From Epichloe hybrida (taxonomy: Eukaryota > Ascomycota > Sordariomycetes > Hypocreales > Clavicipitaceae): a stretch of 64,000 nt of DNA. A program made the translations under genes and the position numbers. This document shows, piece by piece, positions 48,395 to 58,941 of this stretch. The notes under the pieces are model-generated. The model saw nothing but the letters and a program-made list of their open reading frames with translations, had not been told where the DNA came from and did not search any database. Location of the stretch: the NCBI GenBank assembly GCA_019022495.1, contig JAFEKR010000001.1:4340001-4404000 (forward strand), in the 5' to 3' direction. Position 1 is the stretch's first letter; the number at the start of each line of letters is the position of its first letter.

Positions 48395-49469
48395 TCAGGA
48401 TTGCCTGGCGAAGGGGTTGGGGGGGGGGGGTACACAACGCGTGAACGTACCTCGTCAGCAACAACGTAGCCATTCTCCTCCTCCTCTCGGAAATATCCTC
48501 TGCGGCCGTCAACCGCAGCCAATCGCCCAGCCAGCTCCTCAAATCAGTCTCACTCTTCCCCATAACATCAATGCCTCGCTCTGCACACGCAATTCGCAAC
48601 TCCTCCGTCTCCAAGCCCATGGGACCACCGTCCTCAATGAGATTCTTGTCATCGCCCTCCAGAAAAGCCATTCGTAGTCGCCCCTTGATCTGCCACATGC
48701 CCGGGGGCGTGAAGCCCAGACGATCCCACATGGTCCCTGACAAGTGCAAGCTCCTGAGGACGTGTTTTCTCGCGACGGCCGGAGTTATGCGAGGACTGAG
48801 CACCCCGTGCGGGAACTGCGTCTCGAGCTCATCAAAAGCCGTTCGACGGCGCTGCTCGGCCTTTACCAGACCAGAGTACTGCTGCTTCGGTATGCGGCAG
48901 GTGAAAGGCACCACACCGTCAACATATATGACTGCCAGTGCGGTGAATTCCCCAATGACGAGGAGCATGAGCCCGAAGAGCGGGAGACGGAGCATATCGT
49001 GTCGCACGCGCCAGAGGAGCACCCAATCGGCGCGGGAGAAGGTCTTGGGAACGTAGTGCGGCTTCCAGATCGAGGGCCGGTCGTCTGCCGGTGTCTTTGC
49101 GAGCTTCTCCTTTAGTAAGCGTCGGTTCGCTAGCACCGCTTTCAACCCATCTTTGTAGAATCGCAGGTACCCCTTTCCGAGCTGGAAGAGGTATTGGAAC
49201 GTCGAATCGGATGTGCTTCGCTGGGGGACGTCGAGAAACGGCGGTCGTGTCGAGGCTGGCGGGTTGAGGAGAGGGCTTTTCGTGACTCGGGTCTCACGAT
49301 GGCTGCTGTGTGTGTTCCTGCTGCTGTGGGCTTGGCGTTGCTGCTGACTGATGAGGAGCAAGGAAATTGAACAAGGGCTGTGGAGTTGTAATTTCAAGGC
49401 TGAGTGATGGGCGAGGGCGCAGCTTGCGCGGGAGGGTGCGCAGCGCCGCCAGGGAATTTGCGCACTCAT
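48395..49469 (-). CDS. LETM1-like inner-membrane protein; exons 49469-48451, 48404-48395
   Basis: Predicted mitochondrial protein with a LETM1 ribosome-binding-like domain, related to the YLH47/MDM38 group (ion homeostasis, membrane insertion of mitochondrially made proteins). From MSAQIPWRRCAPSRASCALA, an Arg/Ser-rich presequence, it has LFQLGKGYLRFYKDGLKAVL, TFSRADWVLLWRVRHDMLRL and a transmembrane helix PLFGLMLLVIGEFTALAVIY (about 165-185). The LETM1 part ends MGLETEELRIACAERGIDVM, TDLRSWLGDWLRL. A GTACGT donor at 48450 and acceptor at 48405 end the protein as LLLTRQS (342 aa); if unspliced, about 24 other residues would follow. That last exon is uncertain. The open frame extends upstream to 49709 without family resemblance. 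Confidence 0.8.
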
Positions 49470-50220
49470 GGCGCTTGATTTCCTTTTTTTAAGAGTGCGC
49501 TTTACGTGAAGTTGAGGTGGAAGTTTAATAAATTTGGGAGACGTCAGAGGCTGGGAGCTCCGATTTGGAGTTTCACGCTGGATCTGATTGGTTCGGTGTG
49601 GGGCATCAGATGGCTGGGAACGTGTCAACGAGTCATGGTGACAAGACAAATTGCTTGAAATCACTCGGCATGCGTGGACATGTATCATCAATAGTATTAC
49701 TTCAGTCAAAGTCCATCTCGTTTATACGTACTCCGTAGCTCCGTGGAGATTGTTTCATTTTTCAAGCCATCCATGGGTCCAGCTCGCAGCTGTTTTAGTA
49801 TGAGTGCCGAACATCAAATACACCTTACTCGGTCATCAGTAAAAGAACAGAAATTAAATTTCTACGAGATTTGACAATTTCGAGCCAATATTTCCATCTC
49901 CAGTTGGCCAAGCTAGTGTTTCATTTGAAGTGGTGGAATTCCCCTTACCCAGGCTGTTAACATCTCCGAGACTACCTCATTTCGGTGACTAATGCCGAAT
50001 TGCCGATTCTGGGAGCATACCCACCCACCTTCGAGAAATCACGACATCGACCACTTTTGCTACTTTGCCATGGAATGAAAAGTCTTTTTGGCATTTCTGA
50101 AATAACCATGGTTAATTGAGTACAATTGATCGATTTAATTCAAAACGACCGAAGCAAAGATGGTGCGGAATGATTCATGGGCTCGCAAGCGCCGCTCGCC
50201 TTTTTATTTCATTTTAATAA
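49470..50220. promoter_or_regulatory. Divergent promoter region LETM1-like / fRMsr
   Basis: 751 bp, A/T-rich between 49800 and 50220. TACTCCGTA at 49729-49737 is 260 bp upstream of the LETM1-like ATG. An upstream first exon of the reductase gene could hide here. Confidence 0.5.
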
Positions 50221-50998
50221 ATGCGGCTGACAAATGACAAGGTCCATGCGGATGCGTCCAACTTCTCCCACGGCATCACAAAGGACGATGCGTATGAGCA
50301 GGTGCTGATGCAGGCGGAGGGTTTGTGTATAGACCAGCGCAACTGGGTGAGTTTACATCACGCGTGCTTCACACGTTGAAGAATACTGTATATGTTAATT
50401 CTGAGAGTAGGTTTGGTGAGCACAACAACTTCATGTGGCATGTGCTTGTATGAGACTCAATAATCTGACTCTGCCGTCACAGCAACTTGGCCAATGCTGC
50501 ATCTCTGCTTTGGCACGCGTACAAATCATTACGAGCCCCAAGCAAGGAAGTCAATTGGGCAGGTACGACTCCTTCTATCTTCGGAATCGCGGCTTGTGGA
50601 TGGGGTCGTCCCGAAATACGAATCTAATCGTCACCCAAATCGACATAGGTTTTTACGTTCTTGACCCATCATCTACAAAAGCACAACTCATATTGGGTCC
50701 ATTCCAAGGCAAAGTTGCTTGTCAAACCATACAGTTCGGCAAAGGCGTCTGCGGAGCTGCTGCTGCCTCGCAAGAGACGCAGTTGGTTGCGGATGTGGAC
50801 ATGTTTCCGGGTCACATTGCTTGTGACGGCGACAGCAAGAGCGAGATTGTAGTGCCAATTCTGGCAGAGAAAGATGGTGAGAAGAAGGTGGTGGCTATCA
50901 TTGATGTAGATTGCGCCGTTGAGAATGGATTCGACGAAGTGGACAGGAAATATCTGGAGGAGTTGGCGTTGTTGTTGGGCAAGAGCTGTGATTGGTAA
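50221..50998 (+). CDS. Free methionine-(R)-sulfoxide reductase (GAF domain); exons 50221-50346, 50411-50415, 50483-50562, 50649-50998
   Basis: Cytosolic antioxidant enzyme that reduces free Met-R-sulfoxide. Exon 1 ends QVLMQAEGLCIDQRNW. A 5-nt exon GTTTG between AGTAG and GTGAGC adds Val plus part of Cys, giving NWVCNLANAASLLWHAY as in the family; without it the frame breaks. Exon 3 continues SKEVNWAG; exon 4 FYVLDPSSTKAQLILGPFQG, KVACQTIQFGKGVCGAAAAS, MFPGHIACDGDSKSEIVVPI and GFDEVDRKYLEELALLLGKS. Cys95, Cys105 and Cys129 match the three redox cysteines of the yeast enzyme (91, 101, 125). Total is 186 aa. The start MRLTNDKVHADASNF has a few residues before the usual VHADASNF, so the first codon is less sure. 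Confidence 0.9.
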
Positions 50999-52702
50999 AA
51001 TAGGGGGCACTGGGCCTTCATGAACTAACGCGTCGGAATAAAAATAGAACAAACATTCCATTAGGACTTTCCAACGCTGTGATGGTGTGATACTACTATG
51101 GTTGTTTATCGCCATCTTGTCTCGACCTTGTGCAAGACACGAAAATGATATGATGTGTGCCTCATACATTCCATACATTCTCGGCATAAAATAATGACGC
51201 TATGAAATGACTTCTGAGAGGTCTTGTCTCAAAGCCTCGATTGACTCTGTTTTCCACAATGCCAACCCCGGAAGACCCTGGAGTCGAGCACTGAGACAGC
51301 TGTTGTGGCCGTGGCGACGGGCAAAGGCGTCTAGATCTCTTGTCTCAGGGGATCTCCAAATAGGCCTGTTAGCAACCGTTGCGACGATAAGTTCATGTTT
51401 ACCTGTCTTCCACACCTCGATGAGCACGCGGCGCGCCTCATTGGCCAACGACAGCCCAGCTCAGCCCAGTTCGCTTCTGTGTGCCGCGAAGGCGACGTCA
51501 GCAGCGACGCTAGCAACGCATCGAACACGCCAGCTTCGGGGCGCTGCACAACTTTGACAGGTCGATCTGATCTCCTTTGCAGGTGTCAAGGCCTCGGAAA
51601 AGACTACTTTGCTGGTGTGTCTGGTGTGTCTGGTGTGTTGCATGGTCTTGAATCATGCTTGAATGCCAGCTGGATTTGGGCATCGTCATTTTGGCTAGTG
51701 CTCTGCTTTGGCGATGGACGATTTGCCCCTTGGCGTCGATATCAGTAGCGTTGAAGAGTAACTCCTTGGAGCAGAGTTATCGGTTGCCCAGGGGAGGGAG
51801 GTGAGCAACTCTAATCTCACCTCGGCCCTGGATCTGGGATCCTGGGTTGGGTGGGTGCTGGTGGAGAAGGAATTCGATTTGACGCGGCGGGTGACGGAGA
51901 TCGGGGACCAAGACAAAAAGTGGCACTTGTCTGGCGTTGAATGCATTGACTTGATCGAAATCGAACATTGAAATGTGCACAGGCCACAGCCCGATTTTCC
52001 AGGGCCACGAGCCACTCATGGCGGCGCTTCATCTCACCAGCCACCTTGTTTTGATCGTCGCCCCGCCCGGCCAGCCTTCCCACGCTGCCCGCTGCCCTCT
52101 TCCGCCTCTGTTTCTCCCCGTTCCAGGCGCTTGCAGGGGATTTGATCCACGACCTCATCCCAGTAGATCCCAGCGCAGCGCCGCATCCATTCTCCCAACC
52201 ACTCGATCCACCCCTGGCACTTCTCCTGGCGCAACCCAAGCTCACTCAGACAGCTGATTATATGTACGCACAGCTTCCCACGGCGAAGTACATTCCAGCT
52301 GGCAAAAAAATGTGACACCCTTTTTCTCTGCTTCCCTTTCTTCTTCTTCTTCTTCTCCCTATTCTTCATTGTTTTCTGTGTGTGTCGAGCTTATTGTCTT
52401 CGCCGTTTTCGACACGATTCGGCTCATCCTTTTCATATCTCTCACGATTTCACTGCGTTACACGAGTGTCTAGTTTAAACTTCGCCCTCGCACTCTTACG
52501 CCTCCACCGCTCCTTTGGACTGATACCATACGCCACACGTCCTTGTAAACATAAAGGAAAAGGACGACATATCGTTATCGAATTCTAGGCCAACCGTGTT
52601 CACGCCTCAGCTCGCCTCAGCTTGCCTCAGCTCGTCTCAGCTTACTAAACAGGTCTTTCGGCCACGACACTAGAGCGTGCGCGAAGCTCAGTGTCAGCAA
52701 TC
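50999..52702. other. 1.7-kb intergenic region
   Basis: Holds the reductase 3' flank and the long leader or promoter of the C2 gene. It includes a (TTC)6 run near 52337-52356 and GCCTCAGCTY x4 at 52604-52642, about 60 bp before the C2 ATG. No gene supported. Confidence 0.55.
52604..52642. repeat. 10-bp tandem repeat GCCTCAGCTY, 4 copies
   Basis: Four units with a C/T alternation at the last base, in the probable 5' UTR of the C2-domain gene. Confidence 0.85.
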
Positions 52703-55510
52703 ATGACAGCCAAGTCAAAGACATTCGCCCTCAACGGTGGGCACACCGCAGGCATCTTCGCCGATATGACAGTTGATGGGCCGGTCATTGGCACCTTGGT
52801 GGCTGTGGTTGACCGGGCGAAAAACCTGCCCAACAGAAAGACTATTGGAAAACAGGACCCGTATTGTGCGGCAAGATTGGGGAAGGAGGCCAAGAAGACG
52901 ACGACTGACATTCGAGGAGGCCAAACGCCGAAATGGTAAGTCATCTTTGCATTTTCATCGGTATAGCAGCAAATCACCGACGCAAGGATGATGTGACGAC
53001 GATACTCCACATTGAAATGCGACAAATTGTTGACTAGATACAGGGACCAAGAACTTCGCTTTACGGTACACGATTCACCAGACTACTACCAACTCAAGAT
53101 GTCCGTCTTTACCGACGACAAGAAGACCGACTTGATTGGAGAGGCTTGGATCGATTTGAAAGGCATAATTGTTTCTGGAGGCGGTCAGAATGACATGTGG
53201 CAGGGTCTGACGTGTCGGGGCAAATATGCTGGCGAGATCAGAGTAGAGATTACCTTCTACGACAGCAGGCCGCGGCCAGAAAGACCGGCTGCCAAGCAGA
53301 GGCAACAGGCTGCTACAGAGCCAGATACTGGTTCGTTGAGGCAGAAGACAGCCGTCAAGAGGCGTCCCCTGCCGTCAGATCCTGTGACGGGCGAGGCACC
53401 CGCTACTCCTACTGCGGTTCCCACCCCTCAAGAGCAGCTTCACACTCCTCGATCCCACGCTAAATCTGCATCGCACTCAGCGTACATCCCGACCCATTCG
53501 CCGCTTCAGTCTGTAGAGTACAGCACGCCTCCTCAGGGCGCCCGACCGCTGACATCAAGGGATCCTTATACCCCATCACCACATTCCGCCCATCGTCATG
53601 GCCATCGCGTAAGCGACTTACATGCAACACCTTCACGGGCCCAAGACGAACGCTATGGCGAAAGGTATCAGACGTCTCCTTATGACCATCAGGAACCGTA
53701 CGGCTCACAAACTTCCTTTTCCGAAATTCATGAGTTGCCTGATGATCGGGGAATACCGTCTCCCTTTGACCATGAGGCACCCCCTCCACCTCCAGCACAT
53801 CGTTCAAGACAAAGCAGCGCAGGCCCTGATGCAAATCATCACTTTGAACACCATGAAATCTCTCCGCAAAAATCACCGATGCCGATGCCGATGCGAAAGG
53901 ACGTATTAAAGAGTGAGGCTCACAGGCAGTCCATAACCGCGTACCCCGGCCAACCCGTTTTCAAGGCATACGAACCATCAATGTCGGCACCCATGCAAAC
54001 TGCTTCCCGACATGATTCGCCTTCTACACACAATTTGTCCCGTAGTCCTGGTTATAGCCCCAGCTACAGCCCTCACCACAGGTCTATGCAGCCCACGGTC
54101 GAGGATGTTCCAGACTCACCAAGCGCATCGTACAGACAAGACGGTTCGCGCGTGGCAGCACGTCAGGATGAGCTGGGCCATCACCCCAACCCCGGCAAGT
54201 CCTCGCAAATCGTGAGCCGCTCTTCTGTTGCGTCCGGCCAGTACCATGATGGCCATTCTTTACTTTACGATCCTCGGGACCACCCCGACTATGCTGCCCT
54301 CACGTCGTCAGTCTCACCATTGTCTGCTGCGGACTACTCGAATACGTCGTCACAGATTTCTTACAACTCACAACCGAGCCACCACGTGCGCCCTAGCCGG
54401 CACAGTGAACCTGAGCTTTTCCGTTTTCATCAATCGCCAGGCTATGGACCGCCAGAAGTCCCTCCATCATTGTCCCCAGGTTTTGATCTGGCACCCTCTC
54501 AAGAGTATTCTGAAGGCTTTCATCACGATCGCCGGTATGACGAGCGGTATAATGCTGCTCAACATACGACTCCTACGCGTGGACGATATCACAGTGAGGG
54601 ACCACCTTCCTACACAGATTCACCATACACCTACACACCACAGTCTTGTGATGGACGATCTGTCGTGACGTACTCCAGCCGACCAGCTCAACAAGTGACG
54701 AGAGCCAGGAACTCCTCAAGCCCCACTCGCAACCCGCAGCACGCGATTCGCAGGAAATCCGTGAGCCCAGCGCCGCCATCAGCTGAGAACAGGCGCTTGT
54801 CTGATACTCCATTCGGTCCAGACTCATATGATGCATTCAACACCAGCATGACTTCACTTGAAGCAGTATCTACTCTGTCAGAGAAGATGGATCCCAATGC
54901 GAAAATCATAGGGCATGATGGTCGAGAAGTTGACCTGTCTGACTATTTGCCCATGGAGACGTGGGCCCCAGAGCCCGAGCCCAAGGGCAAAGCCAAGCAG
55001 GCGTCACCGGAGCCTCGTGCCAGGCCATCACCTGCGGGGGCGCAGCCCATGCCGAGGAGCGGTCGGAGACCTCTTCGTATCAAGGTTCGTCCGGGATCGA
55101 TGTCCGCACTACAACAAACTTCCGCGCTGCCGAGTTACGGACAGGCAGATGACATTCGAACGCCTCCCCCCAGCGGTCGCAACCGTCTTCAAAAGAAGTC
55201 CCCCCGAGGATCCTCCGTTCATGGTGGTCATTCGGCGTCCATGTCGAGCCCATTGCTCCCGATCTCGCCGGAAAATTATCAGGAGAGACTGGTCCAGTAC
55301 ACTCCCACGAGGGGCCGTGACAGAGGAAGCTCTTATGATTATCCCAACGAGAACTACGCACCACACTATGGCACAGGGCCACCGATTCCAGCCAAGGTGC
55401 CTCTAGCGATCATGAGTGGTGCCAATGGCGGCGTGGACTCGTCGCTCATGGAAGAGTTGCAGCGAATTGACATTGGCACTGGGCGATCCAGACGTCGTGG
55501 AGGATATTAA
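52703..55510 (+). CDS. C2-domain protein with long disordered tail (Inn1/Fic1-like); exons 52703-52935, 53044-55510
   Basis: 899-aa protein with an N-terminal C2 domain (about residues 25-140) and a Pro/Ser/His/Tyr-rich tail. C2 blocks: GTLVAVVDRAKNLPNRKTIG, KQDPYCAARLGKEAKKTTTD, then across the intron (52936-53043, joining TG|G) PKWDQELRFTVHDSPDYYQL, and DDKKTDLIGEAWIDLKGIIV. The tail has PxxP-like segments (PSPAGAQPMPRSGRRPLRIK) and ends RIDIGTGRSRRRGGY. This design matches fungal ingression proteins Inn1/Fic1 that couple the actomyosin ring to septum synthesis; the C2 similarity is good but that role is inference. The GTG-led frame from 52691 is not used; ATG at 52703 is. Confidence 0.82.
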
Positions 55511-56257
55511 AAGGGAAAAGTATGCGTCGTAATGATTTGAGAAGAGAAGCCTCGGTTTGTTTACCACATTTACAGGTCTAGGGGGGACATGGCGTTTTTA
55601 GAGCACCCCAAGTATATAGACTGGGCACACATTAGGCATGTAGGAATCGGATGAAGTAGAACTAATAAACAGGATTTCAAATGAAGTCTTAACCTACCAA
55701 GTGGCTATATTTGAAAGAAAAAAAAGGGTGAGCGACACCGACGACTTTGTACATTTGATTACCACGAGTCTAGCACTGTGTATTATTGTCTTTTATAATG
55801 AGATCGTGTTAGACGAGTTTATCCAGCTGGGGAATATTTGCAGTGCTGCGTTTACTCTTGTACTATAGAAAGATGGCAACGTACGCTGACCCGAGAGCGA
55901 AAGGCAAGGAGAGGAAAAACACACATGTACTCCGTACAAAAGATAGTATTGCACCTCACCATTGCTTAAGAAGCCTGCCAGCTGCTGCCGCAGCACCTCA
56001 CACTTCGGGGAAGTTGATTAGGTCCCTCTGAACGTGTAATCTGCGCTAAGCCTATTTTGGAAAGAGTGGATTTGCCCCGCCGCAAACTTTCCCTTCCCTT
56101 CTGCTTATCGAACAGGGCAGAAAAAAAAAATCACAGCTCACCCAACCACTTTTCACTGAGGGTGTTGTGCGGTGTGCAAGTTAAACCACCCATTTCAGGC
56201 CAGGCTCGCAAAAAGACGACAGAACCACATCTTCAGCACGCAAAATTGAGAAGCACA
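55511..56257. other. Intergenic between C2 gene and UTP15
   Basis: 747 bp of 3' UTR and promoter sequence. TACTCCGTA at 55928-55936 lies 322 bp upstream of the UTP15 ATG. The frame is open upstream of that ATG to 56057 but is Lys/Ser-rich leader. Confidence 0.55.
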
Positions 56258-57847
56258 ATGGCAGCGGCTCAGGTGGGACCCCTCCCACAAGTCAAGTTGC
56301 CCTCTGGCCCATCGCCAGTCACGGCCGAGCAGCGATACTGGAAGACGTTCAAGAACCAGCTGCTCATCCCGTCGCCGACAAGCTACCCCGTAACCAACAT
56401 CTCCCACAACAGCGACTCCTTTGTCGTAACGACGGGCACGCGAGTGCAAATATACTCGAACCGCACACGGAAATTAGTCAAGACTATTACGCGCTTTGGC
56501 GATGTCGCTAGGAGCGGAAATATTCGCAGAGATGGCAAGGTCCTCGTAGCGGGTGACGACACGGGTCGCATGCAAGTCTTTGATGTGAACTCTAGAGCGA
56601 TTCTGAAGACGTGGATGGAGCACAAGCAGCCTGTTTGGACGACAAAGTTCTCGCCCACGGAGCTGACAACGCTGTTGAGCGCCAGTGATGATCGGACGGT
56701 CCGCCTGTGGGACTTGCCCAGCAATGAGGCGACGACGACGTTTGTGGGACACGATGATTATGTGCGGTGTGCGGACTTCATGCCGGGCACCATGTCGAAC
56801 ATGGTTGTTTCGGGGAGTTACGATTCCACGGTCAAGCTGTGGGATCCCAGGACAGGGAACAACTCTGCTGTCATGACTTTCAAGCACGCTACGCCAATTG
56901 AGGATGTGCTTTCGATGCCGTCGGGCACGACAGTACTCGCGGCGGCAGGAAACTCGGTGAGCGTGTTGGATCTGGTTGCCGCGAGGCCGCTACACATGAT
57001 TACCAACCACCAAAAGACGGTGACGTCTCTGAGCCTAGCGTCCCACGGTCAGCGCTTGGTAACGGGGGGTCTGGAAGGCCACGTCAAGGTGTTTGAGACG
57101 ACGGGCTGGAACGTCGTCCACAGCGTCAAGTACCAGTCGCCCATCTTGTCGCTGCAAGTCATCTCTTGTGGCGACGGGGCCGAAGCCAGCGATCGCCACT
57201 TGGCAGTTGGTATGCAGTCCGGCGTGCTGAGCATCAAGACTCGCCTTACCAGCGCGGGGGCCAGCCGCGAGCGAGAGCGAGAGAAGGAAATGTCTGCGCT
57301 TCTCGCGGGCACAATCGGCTCACATGACGCAAAGAAGTCGAAACGAAAGCGACGAATCGAAGCCGCCAGCCGCTTGGACCTCGTGGGCGAAGGGGCTGAT
57401 GTGGTCATCGCCAACGAGCCTCGTTTGTCGAGGAAAAAGGAACGACCCTGGCAGAAGGACCTGCGTCATGCCCGATACAGCAGTGCCCTGGATCAGGTGC
57501 TGGATCGTACATCGCTCGAGTATTCGCCCATCAATGTGCTCACGCTGCTGCTGGCGTTGCGTCACCGAAGCGCAATGCGTGACGCCCTCGAGCATAGAGA
57601 CGAAGTCAGTGTTGAGCCGGTTCTCAAATGGGTGTGCGCTCATATCTGCGACCCCCGGTACGTCAGCGTTTGCGTCGAGGTGGGATTGCATTTGCTCGAC
57701 CTGTATGCCGAGTATGTGGGGGACTCTGCCGAGTTGCGCGAGGGCTTCAGGACGCTGCATAGACGGGTGAAGAGTGAGGCTGAGTATGCCCAGGTTGCGT
57801 GTCAGACGAGGGGGATGCTGGAGAGCTTGGTGGTTGGTGCCATGTAA
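56258..57847 (+). CDS. UTP15: U3 snoRNA-associated protein 15 (WD40)
   Basis: t-UTP/UtpA subunit of the small-subunit processome, linking rRNA transcription to processing in the nucleolus. Single exon, 529 aa. It starts MAAAQVGPLPQVKLPSGPSP, then VTAEQRYWKTFKNQLLIPSP. WD40 units follow: VFDVNSRAILKTWMEHKQPV, LSASDDRTVRLWDLPSNEAT, VVSGSYDSTVKLWDPRTGNN, LVTGGLEGHVKVFETTGWNV. The UTP15 C-terminal domain is at about 410-527 (ALDQVLDRTSLEYSPINVLT, LLLALRHRSAMRDALEHRDE). I chose this Met because the family begins with a short leader before RYWK; the open frame extends to 56057 without resemblance. A second processome gene, UTP25, is 43 kb away; this is not a cluster. Confidence 0.95.
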   Translation: MAAAQVGPLPQVKLPSGPSPVTAEQRYWKTFKNQLLIPSPTSYPVTNISHNSDSFVVTTGTRVQIYSNRTRKLVKTITRFGDVARSGNIRRDGKVLVAGDDTGRMQVFDVNSRAILKTWMEHKQPVWTTKFSPTELTTLLSASDDRTVRLWDLPSNEATTTFVGHDDYVRCADFMPGTMSNMVVSGSYDSTVKLWDPRTGNNSAVMTFKHATPIEDVLSMPSGTTVLAAAGNSVSVLDLVAARPLHMITNHQKTVTSLSLASHGQRLVTGGLEGHVKVFETTGWNVVHSVKYQSPILSLQVISCGDGAEASDRHLAVGMQSGVLSIKTRLTSAGASREREREKEMSALLAGTIGSHDAKKSKRKRRIEAASRLDLVGEGADVVIANEPRLSRKKERPWQKDLRHARYSSALDQVLDRTSLEYSPINVLTLLLALRHRSAMRDALEHRDEVSVEPVLKWVCAHICDPRYVSVCVEVGLHLLDLYAEYVGDSAELREGFRTLHRRVKSEAEYAQVACQTRGMLESLVVGAM

Positions 57848-58506
57848 AACGGTGGATGGGTAGATGGGGGGTGAAACATCGTGTACCTTTTTTTTTCTGT
57901 CTCTTTCTTCCTTGTCAGGCTTTTCGCATTGCAGAGGCGTTCCGGACGGAAAACGGTTGTATCAATTCCTGGATTCACATGGAAGGGATGTGTTTGTGAC
58001 TACCATGGTGGATGGTGGATGGTGGGTGCGTTGTGCCTGCGTTGCAATACAAGTGATTGTCCGGTCGGTTTGTATTCAGCTCAACTAAATGTCCCGGGTA
58101 TTACAAAAAAGACGGAACTTTTTACTTGTTTCCAGGTAGTTTGTGCATGATATGCTGATAGTGTTGTGAACTCTATGACATTGTGCGTGTGGATGTGTGT
58201 GTGCTGTGCCTGCCTTTGAAGGAAAGTTACAATTTAGCAGGTTAACGGCGCGGTACATTGAAAACTCGATAACAACACCATGGACTTGGATAAATCGACC
58301 GGCTTGGAAAGTTGAACGACAAGTTCTGACTTTTGACATGTTCTTCTCTCGGGTGCCGTGGTAATGATAAATGGCGTAGCCCCGTAATAACCCCCGTCAC
58401 CCACCAAGCTCCGAGCTCCAACCCAACGTCAAGTCAAGTTTCACTCCAACTTGCAACAAGCAAGCTCCTCCACGTACAAGCTGCCAACACGGCCACAGCC
58501 ACCACC
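57848..58506. promoter_or_regulatory. Intergenic, UTP15 3' flank and p25 promoter
   Basis: 659 bp. Repeated ATGGTGGATGGTGG near 58003-58027; C/A-rich stretch just before the p25 ATG. No gene. Confidence 0.55.
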
Positions 58507-58941
58507 ATGTCTCGCCGTCCAGCAAAAGGCGACTACATAGAGACAGTAAGACCTGCTCCACGCAACCACCTTTCCCCCCCGCCCGCCTCGCGTCGCAGCT
58601 GATACTTTTCTTCTTCTTCCCCCCTCCCCCCCCAGGACACAGGCAACAAGGTCGCCCGCAAAGCCATACTCGTCGGCACCCAAAACATCATGCTCGGCGG
58701 CAAGACGGTCATACAGCCCGAAGTCATGATACGAGGGGACCTCGTCCGCACGGCGAGTTCGTCGTCGTCGACGACGACGCCTTCCTCGGGTGCTGCCTCG
58801 ACGGCCGTCGCGATAGGCCGCTACTGCTTCCTCGCGCGGGGCGTCCTGCTCCGCCCGCCGGGGCGCATGTACAAGGGCGCGTATACGTACATGGCTTGGG
58901 GGAGTGTTCGGGCGCGTACTTTGGGGCGAGCCATTCTATAA
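58507..58941 (+). pseudogene. Dynactin subunit p25 (DCTN5), 3'-truncated; exons 58507-58545, 58636-58941
   Basis: The p25 subunit sits on the pointed-end cap of dynactin and is a left-handed beta-helix protein of about 180-190 aa. Exon 1 gives MSRRPAKGDYIET; the intron 58546-58635 (GTAAGA...CCCCCAG) leads to DTGNKVARKAILVGTQNIML, GGKTVIQPEVMIRGDLVR and GRYCFLARGVLLRPPGRMYK, GAYTYM. Homology stops after this Met (58891-58893), where the family continues PL-x-IGDNVFVG. The frame then runs antisense through the amine oxidase gene for 15 codons to a stop at 58941. About half the protein is missing. A Ser/Thr/Ala insert (TASSSSSTTTPSSG) is present in the helix. Either a real deletion or an assembly join; see the junction finding. 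Confidence 0.82.

Noticed and set aside
49470..49709. N-terminal extension of the LETM1-like protein
   Set aside because: Sequence before MSAQIPWRR is Ser/His/Pro-rich without a presequence pattern; the inner Met begins a normal mitochondrial leader.
56057..56257. N-terminal extension of UTP15
   Set aside because: The family begins shortly before the RYWKTF block; the extension resembles untranslated leader.
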